Of a DNA stretch of 64,000 nucleotides, positions 17,151 to 25,340 are shown piece after piece (the stretch's first letter is position 1; every line of letters begins with the position of its first letter). The DNA comes from Ottowia massiliensis (GTDB taxonomy: Bacteria > Pseudomonadota > Gammaproteobacteria > Burkholderiales > Burkholderiaceae_C): NCBI RefSeq assembly GCF_900240305.1, contig NZ_LT964854.1, positions 2,232,001-2,296,000 on the forward strand, read 5' to 3'. The translations under genes and the position numbers were made by a program. The notes beneath the pieces are model-generated. The model worked only from the letters and a program-made list of their open reading frames with translations, made no database searches and was not told the origin of the DNA.

Positions 17151-17678
17151 TTATTTGGATGCATTAAGGGCCTTGATGACCTTGTCAGTAATATCCAGTT
17201 GGGGATTCAGATAGACGGCTTCTTGCAGAATCACGTCATATTTTTCAGCTTCGGCCACTTGCTTGACCACGCGGTTGGCGCGATCGAGCACGGCTTGCAG
17301 CTCTTCATTGCGGCGGGCATTGAGGTCTTCCTGGAATTCACGCGATTTGCGCTGGAATTCGCGGTCTTGCTCCAGCAACTGGCGCTGGCGCTGGCTGCGC
17401 TGGCTTTCGGACAGGGTGGGCGCGTCACGCTCAAATTTTTCAGAAGCAGCGCGCAGCGCATTGCCTGCGTCGTTCAGCTCTTTCTCGCGGCGTGAGAACT
17501 CCTGCTCCAGTTTGGCCTGAGCGGCCTTGGCTGGCTCGGCTTCGCGCAGCATGCGGTCAGAATTGACGAAGCCAATGCGCGCGCCTTGCGCAAAGGCTGG
17601 CGCAGCCAGAACAATGCTGACGGACAGAAGCGAAGCGCGCAGAAGATGGCGGGGGAGAGTAGTGGTCTTGATGGTCAT
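17151..17678 (-). CDS. skp: OmpH/Skp-family periplasmic chaperone
   Basis: Periplasmic chaperone for unfolded outer-membrane proteins. The preferred start at 17678 gives 175 residues with a Sec signal peptide ending APAFAQG. The mature protein begins ARIGFVNSDRMLREAEPAK, the OmpH signature, followed by long charged coiled-coil helices (residues about 50-130) and YDVILQEAVYLNPQLDITDKVI at the C-terminus. It lies 33 bp downstream of bamA, whose products it serves. Confidence 0.93.
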   Translation of the reverse strand: MTIKTTTLPRHLLRASLLSVSIVLAAPAFAQGARIGFVNSDRMLREAEPAKAAQAKLEQEFSRREKELNDAGNALRAASEKFERDAPTLSESQRSQRQRQLLEQDREFQRKSREFQEDLNARRNEELQAVLDRANRVVKQVAEAEKYDVILQEAVYLNPQLDITDKVIKALNASK

Positions 17679-17711
17679 ATCTTGAGAAGGTGACAAAAAC
17701 GATTTCGGATT

Positions 17712-20009
17712 TCAGAAGGAAGTGCCAATCTGGAACTGGAATTTTTCAATTCTATCGCCCGCTTTTTTACGGACAGGCACAGCAAAGGCAAAGCGCAGCG
17801 GCCCCATGGGCGATATCCAGCTGACGCCCACGCCTGCGGAGGCCCGGAAGGCATCGCGCTCGATTTTTTCGTGCTCTCCCAGCAGCGCGCCTACGTCCAC
17901 AAAGCCGAACAGGCGCAAAGTGCGGTCATTGCCCGCGCCCGGAAACGGGGTGATGAATTCGGTGTTGAGCGTGATTTTGCGCGCGCCGCCAATGAAGGAG
18001 CCGGTGACGTCACGCGGACCGAGGGTGGCCTGCTCGAAGCCCCGCACGGAACCCAGGCCGCCTGAATAGAAATTCTTGAACACCGGAAACGGCTGCCCGG
18101 AAAGGCCCTTGCCCCAGCCCAGCTCGCCATTGAAGGCCAGCGTGTATTGCTTGGAAAGCGGCACGTATTGCTGGTACTGGTAGTTGGTTTTGACGTAGCG
18201 CGCATCGCCCAGCAGGCCCAGTTCGCCGAACAGGCGCTGGTAGCGGCCTTCATTGGGCGCCAAGGCGCTGTCGCGCGTGTCGCGCGACCAGCCCACCGTG
18301 AACGGAAAGGAAGTGCTCTTGTAGCCAAAGCGTTCGGCATACGCCAGGTAAGCTGCCGGGATGTTGGTGCCCGTGCGGATTTCGGTGCGCTCCGCATTGA
18401 CGCCCAGGTAAACCGTGTCCTGCTCCGTGACCGGCACGCCGAACTTGAGGCCCGCGCCCATCGTGATCAAACGATAGTTGCCGCCCTGATCCTGGTAAGG
18501 CTTGGCGCTGCGGTAGTACGCCTCAACGGTGCGCGAAACGCCATCAGACGTGAAGTACGGATCGGTCGTGCTCACCACCACCGTGCGGTTGTACTTGCCC
18601 GTGTTCAGTTGCAGATCCAGTTGATTGCCGGAGCCAAAAGCGTTGTCTTGCGACAGGCCGAAAGTAAAAGACAGCTTTTCAGCCGATGAATAGCCCGCGC
18701 CAATCTGCACGCTGCCCGTGGGTTTTTCCTTTACGGTCACGACCAGATCCACCTGATCCGGCGCGTCAGGCACTTCGGCGGTGCTCACGCCCACGTCAGT
18801 GAAAAAGCCCAGGCGGTCCACGCGGTCGCGCGAGAGGCGGATTTTTTCGCCGTCGTACCAGGAAGACTCGAACTGGCGGAACTCGCGGCGAATCACTTCG
18901 TCGCGCGTCTTGGTGTTGCCTTCGATATTGATGCGGCGCACGTAGGCGCGGCGGCCCGGCGCAGCCTTGATGACGAAAGCCACGCGGTGATTGCCGGAAT
19001 CGACTTCGGTATCCGCATTCACCGTGGCGAAGGCATAGCCGTAGTTGCCGAACTGTTCGGTAAATGCCTTGGTCGTGGCTGTCACTTCGTCAGCGTTGTA
19101 CGGCTCGCCCGGCTTGATGGTGACGAGCGACTTGAATTCGTCTTCGCGGTCCAGGTAGTTGCCCTCCAGCCGCACGCCGGAGACAACGAAGCGCTCGCCC
19201 TCGGTGATGTTGATGGTGATGGACATGGACTCCTTGTCAGGCGACATGGCCACTTGCGTGCTGTCAATCTTGAAGTCCAGGTAGCCGCGTGTCAGGTAGT
19301 AGCTGCGCAGCGCCTCCAGGTCGGCATTGAGCTTGGCGCGCGAATACTGGTTGCTCTTGGTGTACCAGCTCAGCCAGCCGCCTGTATCCAGGTCGAACAA
19401 GTCTTTGAGCTTGCTTTCGCTGAAAACACGGTTGCCGACGATGTGGATGTCTTTAATGCGCGCGGGCTGCCCTTCGGTAATGTTGAAGGCCAGGTTCACC
19501 TGATTGCGCGCCACGGGCGTGACGGTGGTCTGCACTTCAGCGCCATACAGGCTGCGGTTGATGTACTGGCGCTTGATTTCCTGCTCGGCGCGGTCAATCA
19601 GCGCCTTGTCATAGGGGCGGCCTGCGGTCATGCCCGCGTCGCGCAGGGCGTTTTGCAGAACCTCCTTGGTGAACTCGCGGTTGCCCGCGAAATCGATTTG
19701 CGCCACCGTCGGGCGCTCCTGCACGATGACCACCAGCACATCGCCTTGCACATCCAGCCGCACGTCGTTGAACAGGCCCAGCGCATACAGCGCGCGGATG
19801 GCCGCCGATCCGGTTTCATCCGTGTAGGTGTCGCCCACGCGCAAGGGCAAGGAGCCGAACACCGTGCCCGGCTCCACACGCTGCAAGCCTTCCACGCGGA
19901 TGTCGCGCACGGTAAAAGGGTTGATGGCCCACGCCATTTGCGATGCCAGAGCAGCCGCCACCAGCGTAGAGAGAGTGCGCAAACGCGCGCGATGCAACAG
20001 GGTTGTCAT
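17712..20009 (-). CDS. bamA: Outer-membrane protein assembly factor BamA
   Basis: Central outer-membrane component of the BAM complex that inserts beta-barrel proteins. The product is 765 residues from ATG 20009 with a signal peptide ending QMAWAINPFTV. Five POTRA domains span about residues 30-420 (the first begins FTVRDIRVEGLQRVEPG). The 16-strand barrel follows, with the conserved SVRGFEQ loop-6 motif and a C-terminal GTSF ending in Phe, as expected for an assembly signal. It lies directly downstream of rseP (16 bp). Confidence 0.97.
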   Translation of the reverse strand: MTTLLHRARLRTLSTLVAAALASQMAWAINPFTVRDIRVEGLQRVEPGTVFGSLPLRVGDTYTDETGSAAIRALYALGLFNDVRLDVQGDVLVVIVQERPTVAQIDFAGNREFTKEVLQNALRDAGMTAGRPYDKALIDRAEQEIKRQYINRSLYGAEVQTTVTPVARNQVNLAFNITEGQPARIKDIHIVGNRVFSESKLKDLFDLDTGGWLSWYTKSNQYSRAKLNADLEALRSYYLTRGYLDFKIDSTQVAMSPDKESMSITINITEGERFVVSGVRLEGNYLDREDEFKSLVTIKPGEPYNADEVTATTKAFTEQFGNYGYAFATVNADTEVDSGNHRVAFVIKAAPGRRAYVRRINIEGNTKTRDEVIRREFRQFESSWYDGEKIRLSRDRVDRLGFFTDVGVSTAEVPDAPDQVDLVVTVKEKPTGSVQIGAGYSSAEKLSFTFGLSQDNAFGSGNQLDLQLNTGKYNRTVVVSTTDPYFTSDGVSRTVEAYYRSAKPYQDQGGNYRLITMGAGLKFGVPVTEQDTVYLGVNAERTEIRTGTNIPAAYLAYAERFGYKSTSFPFTVGWSRDTRDSALAPNEGRYQRLFGELGLLGDARYVKTNYQYQQYVPLSKQYTLAFNGELGWGKGLSGQPFPVFKNFYSGGLGSVRGFEQATLGPRDVTGSFIGGARKITLNTEFITPFPGAGNDRTLRLFGFVDVGALLGEHEKIERDAFRASAGVGVSWISPMGPLRFAFAVPVRKKAGDRIEKFQFQIGTSF

Positions 20010-20025
20010 GCAAGAAACTGGTAAT

Positions 20026-21411
20026 TCAGAGAGAAGGCAGTCCCAGCCAGCCTTGACTGGCAATATCGTTGTACAGGGCCAGCAGCATCATGGCGAAAAG
20101 CAAAGCAGCGCCTCCTTTTTGCAGGCGCTGCATCCATGCATCTGTAACCGGCCGCCCTGTTACAGCCTCCCAAAGATAATACATGAGGTGCCCTCCATCC
20201 AGAACGGGCAGCGGCAGCAGATTGAGCACACCCAGGCTCACGCTGACAAAGGCCAGCAGCCCCAGAAAGTAGACAGGCCCCAGCCGCGCGGCCTGCCCCG
20301 CGTATCCGGCAATCGCCACAGGCCCGCTGATGTTGCGCAGTGAAATCTGCCCCATCACCATGCGGCCCATCAGCCGCAGCGTGAGCGCGGAGGTTTCCCA
20401 CACTTTGGCCACGCCCCTGACTGCCGCCTGCACCGGCCCATACCGCACCAGCGTCATTTCAGGCGCGGCCCCCACCATTGCGCCGATGCGTCCAATGGGC
20501 TGCCCCTGTTCCTGCGCCAGCTCGGGCTGCACGCTCAGGCTCAGGCGCTGGCCGTGGCGGTCAATCAGCCACTCCTGGGCAGGCGGCGCGCCACGGGCGC
20601 CGCTTTCGCGAATCAGCTCGCGCAGCTGCTGCCCATCCGTGACCGGCACATGGCCCATTCGCAAAACCCGGTCGCCTTCCTTCAGGCCGGCTTTTTCAGC
20701 CGCGCCGCCTGGCAGCACGCTGCCTATCAGAGGCTGGCGCAAGGGCGAGGCGATGCCGATTTCGCGAAACATCTGCGCGTCAGGCTCGCGGCGCGCCAGT
20801 TGCGACAGGGGCAGCAGCACGTCCTTTTCAGCGCCATCGCGGTTGATTTGCAGCGTCACGTCCACGCCATCCACCGCGCCCTGCGTCAGCAGCCAGCGCA
20901 CGGTTTCAAACGAGGCCACCTCTTGCGCGCCGCCGCCAGCCAGGGTGATGCGCCGCACCTCATCGCCCGCCTGCAAGCCGGCCTTTTGCGCCAATGAACC
21001 AGCGGCAGGCGGCGCCAGCAGCGCGCGCGGCTCGTCAATGCCAACCCATCCAATCAGCGTGTAAAGCGCCGCTGCCAGCGCCAGATTGGCCACCGGCCCG
21101 GCCGCGACGATGAGCGCCCGCGCACGCAGCGGCTGCGTGTTGAAAGCGCGATGGCGCTCCTGCGGCGCCACTTCGCCTTCGCGCTCGTCGAGCATCTTCA
21201 CGTAGCCGCCAAAGGGAATGGCGGCAATCACAAATTCGGTGTCCTGCCCGGGGCGCGGCTTTTTCGGCTTCCAGCTCCAGAGCGTTTTGCCAAAGCCTAT
21301 GGAAAAGCGCAACACCTTCACTCCGCAAGCCACGGCCATGCGGTAGTGCCCCCATTCATGCACGGCAATGAGAACGCAGATGACAACGAGAAAAGACAGA
21401 AGAGTCAGCAT
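20026..21411 (-). CDS. rseP: RIP zinc metalloprotease RseP
   Basis: Inner-membrane site-2 protease that cleaves anti-sigma factors in the envelope stress response. The 461-residue protein has HEWGH (His18, Glu19, His22) in the first helix, GPVANLALA in a later helix and the PVLDGGHL third zinc-ligand motif. Two PDZ-like domains lie between (AQKAGLQAGDEV and AEKAGLKEGDRV). In most Burkholderiales dxr and cdsA lie directly upstream; here the gene is first and is preceded by repeat DNA and a pseudogene. Confidence 0.96.
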   Translation of the reverse strand: MLTLLSFLVVICVLIAVHEWGHYRMAVACGVKVLRFSIGFGKTLWSWKPKKPRPGQDTEFVIAAIPFGGYVKMLDEREGEVAPQERHRAFNTQPLRARALIVAAGPVANLALAAALYTLIGWVGIDEPRALLAPPAAGSLAQKAGLQAGDEVRRITLAGGGAQEVASFETVRWLLTQGAVDGVDVTLQINRDGAEKDVLLPLSQLARREPDAQMFREIGIASPLRQPLIGSVLPGGAAEKAGLKEGDRVLRMGHVPVTDGQQLRELIRESGARGAPPAQEWLIDRHGQRLSLSVQPELAQEQGQPIGRIGAMVGAAPEMTLVRYGPVQAAVRGVAKVWETSALTLRLMGRMVMGQISLRNISGPVAIAGYAGQAARLGPVYFLGLLAFVSVSLGVLNLLPLPVLDGGHLMYYLWEAVTGRPVTDAWMQRLQKGGAALLFAMMLLALYNDIASQGWLGLPSL

Positions 21412-21524
21412 GAAGGGAGCAAGTAGGGAACGCGCGAAACAATTTCAAGGCGGCACCGCTGCCAGACTGGCCGCGAAGAAAACGAATTGGAACAGCAAGG
21501 CATGAACAAGAAGCAGGTGGTGCA

Positions 21525-21610
21525 ATTCAGCTACTGTTTCAATAGCATTAAGTCCTAGTACAAATTGCGCCAGGCGGCATTTGAACGCATTCAAATCCGC
21601 TCCTCTTTTT
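21525..21610 (-). repeat. Family A dispersed repeat, copy 6
   Basis: ATTCAGCTACTGTTTCAATAGC, AAGTCCTAGTAC, TTGCGCC and ATTCAAATCCGCTCCTC. It lies between rseP and the pseudouridine synthase remnant. Confidence 0.85.
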
Positions 21611-21699
21611 AAGGATTGATACCGGCCAGCTTGTGTTGGGGAGCGTAGCCGTGAGCAGGCGCGTTGGCTGGGCCGCTGCTGGGCGGCGGCTTCGTTTGC

Positions 21700-22368
21700 G
21701 CAGGCCGCTGAGCGCCAGGTGGCTTTCAAACTCGCGCGGCGGTCCGGTGAAAGGGTCGGCAAAGGCCAGGCGGCGCGCCAGCAGTTGCAGGGGGCGCAAG
21801 GCGGGCCATGCGCGTTTCGCTGCTGGGAGTGCCTTCAGCCTCCGTGCATGGTGAAAAAGTGCTCATGGTGCAGCAGACGGCTGCGGCGCGCGGACGGCGG
21901 AGCAGGGCGGCCAGGCAGCCCGGGAGCGTCGGCGCGATGGCCTCGCATGTGCGGCTGACTTGCCGCTGGCTGAGAATCTGTTCAGAAAAGCTGCTGGCAG
22001 GCGGCGCGGGAAGCTGCACGGCGAAGGCCACTAGCCCGGTGGTATTGCAGTCAATGCAGTGAATGGGGCTTGACACGGGCAGGCCCAGCTTGCGGCGAAG
22101 GCGGGCCAGCAGGCTCTGCCGGACGAAGGGGGCCGCTGGGCGTGACGGGCATGAAATGAGGCTTGCCAGCCACGATGAGCCATTCGTCCTGGCAAATGAC
22201 AGCTTCTTCGGCAGGCAGGGCGGCTCGCCTGCTGGCGCGCGCCGCCAGTAGTGCAGCCCGGGGCGGCGGGCGGCTCAGGGCGCGGATGACAGGCGCGGGG
22301 TTTGGGCGCGGCGCAGACCGCCAGCTTGCCGCCCGGCCCCTGCCGCGCCAGCGCCGCGCGGCTTTCAC
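21700..22368 (-). pseudogene. RluA/TruC-type pseudouridine synthase, decayed
   Basis: Recognisable pieces lie in three frames on the minus strand. First, VICQDEWLIVAGKPHFMPVTPSG (about 22130-22200). After a frameshift come RQSLLARLRRKLGL, IHCIDCNTTGLVAFAV and QRQVSRTCEAIAP (21830-22110). Last is RPLQLLARRLAFADPFTG (about 21740-21800). The usual catalytic HRID reads HCID, so the conserved Arg is lost. The segment expected between SETRM and LQLLA, with the RKHQLRVH motif, is missing, which implies a deletion of roughly 40 codons. Family members modify uridines in RNA; this copy cannot be functional. The exact ends are approximate. It directly follows the XRE gene. Confidence 0.75.
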
Positions 22369-22370
22369 CT

Positions 22371-22685
22371 TCAGTCCCGCGCTTTCAGCAGCGCCATGCG
22401 GCGCTCCACGTCATCCAGCACATCGGCCGCGCGCACATCCAGCGCCAGGCACAGGCGCAGCAGCATGCGCACGCTGGGGCTGTTGCGGCCCAGCTCGATC
22501 AGCGAAAGGTAGTTGCGGTCCATGTCAGCGCGCAAAGCCAGATCGGACTGGCTCCAGCCCCGCTCTGTCCGCAGCTTGCGCAGCGCCTGCCCCAGCGCCT
22601 GATCGACCCCATCCGCCATGCGCATGAGCGTGCGGCCAGGCATGCCGCCGGAGCCGCACGTATCCGGCACAATCAAAAGATACAT
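22371..22685 (-). CDS. XRE-family helix-turn-helix regulator
   Basis: Product up to 104 residues; the true start may be one of the internal Met codons (near 22634-22619), because the first 20 residues do not look like the family and no clear ribosome-binding site precedes them. The core ALGQALRKLRTERGWSQSDLALRADMDRNYLSLIELGRNSPSVRMLLRLCLALDV is a complete Cro/C1-type HTH. It is divergent from the WYL-regulator cassette, and a perfect 7-bp inverted repeat lies in the shared 75-bp gap, so it may control both sides. Downstream on the same strand is only the decayed pseudouridine synthase. Confidence 0.82.
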   Translation of the reverse strand: MYLLIVPDTCGSGGMPGRTLMRMADGVDQALGQALRKLRTERGWSQSDLALRADMDRNYLSLIELGRNSPSVRMLLRLCLALDVRAADVLDDVERRMALLKARD

Positions 22686-22729
22686 GCGCTAACATATTCA
22701 CGAAATTCAAGCTATCTCCCCTCTGCATA

Positions 22730-22748
22730 TGCGACACAACTTGTCGCA
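22730..22748. promoter_or_regulatory. Inverted repeat, likely operator
   Basis: TGCGACA-CAACT-TGTCGCA: perfect 7-bp arms with a 5-bp spacer, in the gap between the divergent XRE and WYL genes. The size and symmetry suit a dimeric HTH regulator. Confidence 0.55.
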
Positions 22749-22889
22749 ACCTCTTCCTAAACTGCCCGGCATCGCAACTTCAATCCCTCTCGCAACACCG
22801 CCAAACCCAAGCCTGCCGCCGCACCCGCTGCGTCAGCGGTATCGCCCGCCGCGCCCGCACCCGCCGCTGCCCGCCCCAAGGGCGAAAAA

Positions 22890-23897
22890 CTGGCCCAGCG
22901 CCTCTCGCACATCATCGCCCTGCTGCACCAGGGCGACATCCTCGACAAACAGCAACTCGCCCAGCAATTCGGCGTGGACGTGCGCACCATCGAGCGCGAC
23001 TTGTTCGAGCGCCTCAAAGGCATCGCCGAGCGCACGCCCGAAGGCGAATGGCGCATTGCCTCTGCCCGGCGCAGCACCATCCCCGCGCGCTACCTGAGCG
23101 AATACGGCCAGCTGGCAGGCGCCGCCGCCTTGTTCCCCGACGCCAGCTTGCCCTGGCTGATCGGGCAAATCGAAACCCGCCCCGCCGAGCGGGGCCTGCA
23201 CGTGCAGCCCGTGCCGGAAGAAGACTTGCGCGGGCAAAGCCGCACCTTTGAGCAGCTGCAAACAGCCGTGCAGCAGCACCGCCCCTGCCAGTTCACCTAC
23301 AAGGGCAAGCCGCGCCACACGCACCCTTACCGCCTGATTCACAAAAACGGCATCTGGTACCTGGCCGCCGCCGAGCTGAACGCACAAACAGGCGCGCAGA
23401 TAGCCGCGCAGCAGCTCAAAAACTTCAGCGTCGCCCGCATCGAAGCGCTGCGCGTGGACGAGCACGCGAGCTTCGCCCCGCAGCCCGAGCACCTTGCCTA
23501 CCTGGAGCGGCAGCCCGACATCTGGTTTACCCGGCAGCCTGTGGAAGCCACCTTGCGCGTGGCCGCCGCCGTCGCGCACTACTTCACCCGGCGCGATTTG
23601 CTGCCCGGCCAAATCACCCGCGCCGACGCCGACGGCAGCCTGCTGGTCACCGCCACCATCCACCACCCGCAGCAGCTGCTGCCCATCGTGCGCTACTGGA
23701 TGCCCCACGTGCGCATCCTCGAACCCCAAGAATGGGACGAGCAACTCATCCTCAGCGTGCAGGAAACCCTGCGGCAATGGCTGCCCGAAAACCGCGCCAA
23801 AACCCGTTCTGAAAAGCCGTCAAAAACACGGGCCGGGAAAAAAGCCGGGAAAACCGCTGAAAAACAAACCGCAAAGCCAGCCAAGGAGCAGCCATGA
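22890..23897 (+). CDS. WYL-domain transcriptional regulator
   Basis: Ligand-sensing DNA-binding protein. An N-terminal winged HTH is visible (LAQRLSHIIALLHQGDILDKQQLAQQFGVDVRTIERDL), then a WYL domain with the conserved PYRLIHKNGIWYLAA and a C-terminal extension (WCX-like) ending in a Lys/Ala-rich tail. The first ordinary start codon in frame (GTG 22974) lies inside the HTH. The frame stays open upstream to 22761 but has no ATG, GTG or TTG, so I place the start at CTG 22890, preceded by AAGGG. The stop overlaps the next ATG (ATGA), which suggests an operon with the four genes that follow. WYL proteins often govern defence and stress genes. Confidence 0.8.
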   Translation: MAQRLSHIIALLHQGDILDKQQLAQQFGVDVRTIERDLFERLKGIAERTPEGEWRIASARRSTIPARYLSEYGQLAGAAALFPDASLPWLIGQIETRPAERGLHVQPVPEEDLRGQSRTFEQLQTAVQQHRPCQFTYKGKPRHTHPYRLIHKNGIWYLAAAELNAQTGAQIAAQQLKNFSVARIEALRVDEHASFAPQPEHLAYLERQPDIWFTRQPVEATLRVAAAVAHYFTRRDLLPGQITRADADGSLLVTATIHHPQQLLPIVRYWMPHVRILEPQEWDEQLILSVQETLRQWLPENRAKTRSEKPSKTRAGKKAGKTAEKQTAKPAKEQP

Positions 23898-24052
23898 ATT
23901 TTCTGACCGCCCTGATGCTTGCCGTGGCCCTGTTGCTGCTTTGGCGCTTTGTCATTCTGGGCATTTTCATCTTCATACTGGCCTGCACCATCTGGGGCAT
24001 TTTCATGGCGCTCAAAACCGCGCTGCGGATATTGAACCATTCCCAACAGTAA
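23894..24052 (+). CDS. Small membrane protein (52 aa)
   Basis: Starts within the WYL stop codon (ATGA overlap). The peptide starts MNFLTALMLAVALLLLWRF and is almost wholly hydrophobic up to residue 43, enough for one long or two short helices, with a basic C-terminal tail (LKTALRILNHSQQ). AAGGAG lies 6 nt upstream. I do not recognise the family. The tight coupling suggests it works with the regulator or with the GTPase module downstream. Confidence 0.7.
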   Translation: MNFLTALMLAVALLLLWRFVILGIFIFILACTIWGIFMALKTALRILNHSQQ

Positions 24053-24068
24053 ATGCAAGGAGAAAACC

Positions 24069-24260
24069 ATGCCCATCAAACCCCCGCCTACCACCTGGCA
24101 TTGCCCGAAATGCCAATGGCGCAAAACCGTCAGCCCCAAAAGCGACGCCCTGCAAGCCGGCGTGGAATGGTTCGACCATTGCCCCCAATGCGGCTGCCGC
24201 GAGATTGAATCGCGCGAGGCCACAGCGCTGGAAAGAATCACCGCCAGCCTGAAACTGTAA
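24069..24260 (+). CDS. Small zinc-ribbon protein (63 aa)
   Basis: Preceded by AAGGAGAAAACC. Two cysteine knuckles, CPKC (residues 12-15) and CPQCGC (38-43), are spaced as in a zinc ribbon. The rest is soluble, with a C-terminal helix. It lies 16 bp after the small membrane gene and 46 bp before the GTPase gene, all on the plus strand. Function unknown; small zinc ribbons often act as protein-protein adaptors. Confidence 0.75.
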   Translation: MPIKPPPTTWHCPKCQWRKTVSPKSDALQAGVEWFDHCPQCGCREIESREATALERITASLKL

Positions 24261-24306
24261 GCCACAGGCGTTCAGGCATTTTCATCAACCAAGCAAGGAG
24301 AGTCAT

Positions 24307-25194
24307 ATGACTTCACAAAATAATCAAATAGAACATAGGCTGGATTCGCGAGGCCTCAGCAAGGAGGAGATCAAGTTAAAAATACGCGAGAAGATACGCG
24401 AGATTAGAAGTTATACGCCAAAGGTAGGCGTTTTTGGAAATTCTGGCGTAGGCAAATCAAGCCTGTGCAATGCGCTGTTTGGCAGGGATGTGGCTGCCAT
24501 CAGCGATGTGGAAGCATGCACTCGTGAACCACAGGAAATCCTGATTGGAAACAATGAATCTGGCGGAGGACTGATTCTGGTTGATTTGCCGGGTATTGGC
24601 GAAGACCCGGCCAGGCATGAGGAGTATATGGCGCTTTATGAGAGCCTTGCCCCCAATCTGGATTTGATTATCTGGGCGATCAAAGCGGATGATCGCACTT
24701 ATGCTTCCGGCCTGGAGGCATATCAACGGATTGTGAAACCTGGAAAAAACGTGCCGTCTATTGTTTTTGTTATTACGCAAGTGGACAAGATTAATCCCAG
24801 CCGCGAATGGGATCGGGAAAACAGAAAACCCGGAGAAACGCAGCGGCAGAATATTACTGCAAAAATCAATGATATTTCTGCTCGTTTCAAAGTGCATGCT
24901 GGATTGATAGTGGCTGTTGCAGCAGAAGAGCAATACAATTTACAGGATATTGTTGACAAAATTGTGGAGGTGCTGCCCAAGCAGAAGAAATTTTCCGTTG
25001 CGCGGGAAGCGAAAGAAGAAAACGTTAGCGAAGCCACGCGGGTCGCAGCAGAAAAAGGCGTCTGGGAAAGTGTGAAAGAATTTGCCGGAGACGCATGGGA
25101 TTCCGTAAAAGAATTCGCAAGAGATGTCGTGGTTGAAACAGCCGTGAAAACAGTAAAAGGAATAAAAGACGCTATCTTTAGTTGGCTCCGTTGA
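24307..25194 (+). CDS. Dynamin/HSR1-like GTPase (YfjP/YeeP type)
   Basis: A 295-residue GTP-binding protein. G1 GNSGVGKS is at residues 44-51, G3 DLPG at 93-96 and G4 TQVDK at 157-161. This resembles the 50S-GTPase-related proteins found on E. coli prophages (YfjP, YeeP). The C-terminus carries repeated amphipathic segments (VWESVKEFAGDAWDSVKEFA), which could bind membrane or a partner. GC content is clearly lower than in the flanking core genes, suggesting acquisition by transfer. SD AAGGAG sits before the ATG. The next gene codes for a membrane-associated protein, as in other GTPase/membrane-partner pairs such as YcjX/YcjF. Confidence 0.85.
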   Translation: MTSQNNQIEHRLDSRGLSKEEIKLKIREKIREIRSYTPKVGVFGNSGVGKSSLCNALFGRDVAAISDVEACTREPQEILIGNNESGGGLILVDLPGIGEDPARHEEYMALYESLAPNLDLIIWAIKADDRTYASGLEAYQRIVKPGKNVPSIVFVITQVDKINPSREWDRENRKPGETQRQNITAKINDISARFKVHAGLIVAVAAEEQYNLQDIVDKIVEVLPKQKKFSVAREAKEENVSEATRVAAEKGVWESVKEFAGDAWDSVKEFARDVVVETAVKTVKGIKDAIFSWLR

Positions 25195-25230
25195 GCATTA
25201 TCCCAAATTAAGCGACATGCGTTTACGCAC

Positions 25231-25260
25231 TTTCAGGCCGTAAAATATCGCGGCCTGAAA
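25231..25260. other. Hairpin between GTPase and EcsC-like genes
   Basis: TTTCAGGCCG / CGGCCTGAAA, a perfect 10-bp stem with a 10-nt loop. No T-run follows on either strand, so it may be a processing or stability element rather than a terminator. Confidence 0.5.
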
Positions 25261-25340
25261 AATCTGCCGCCAGTCTGAAGTCATCAGGCGCGGCATTCAA
25301 TCAATTCCATCTACCTGGTATTCCAAAGGAAAAACAAGCC

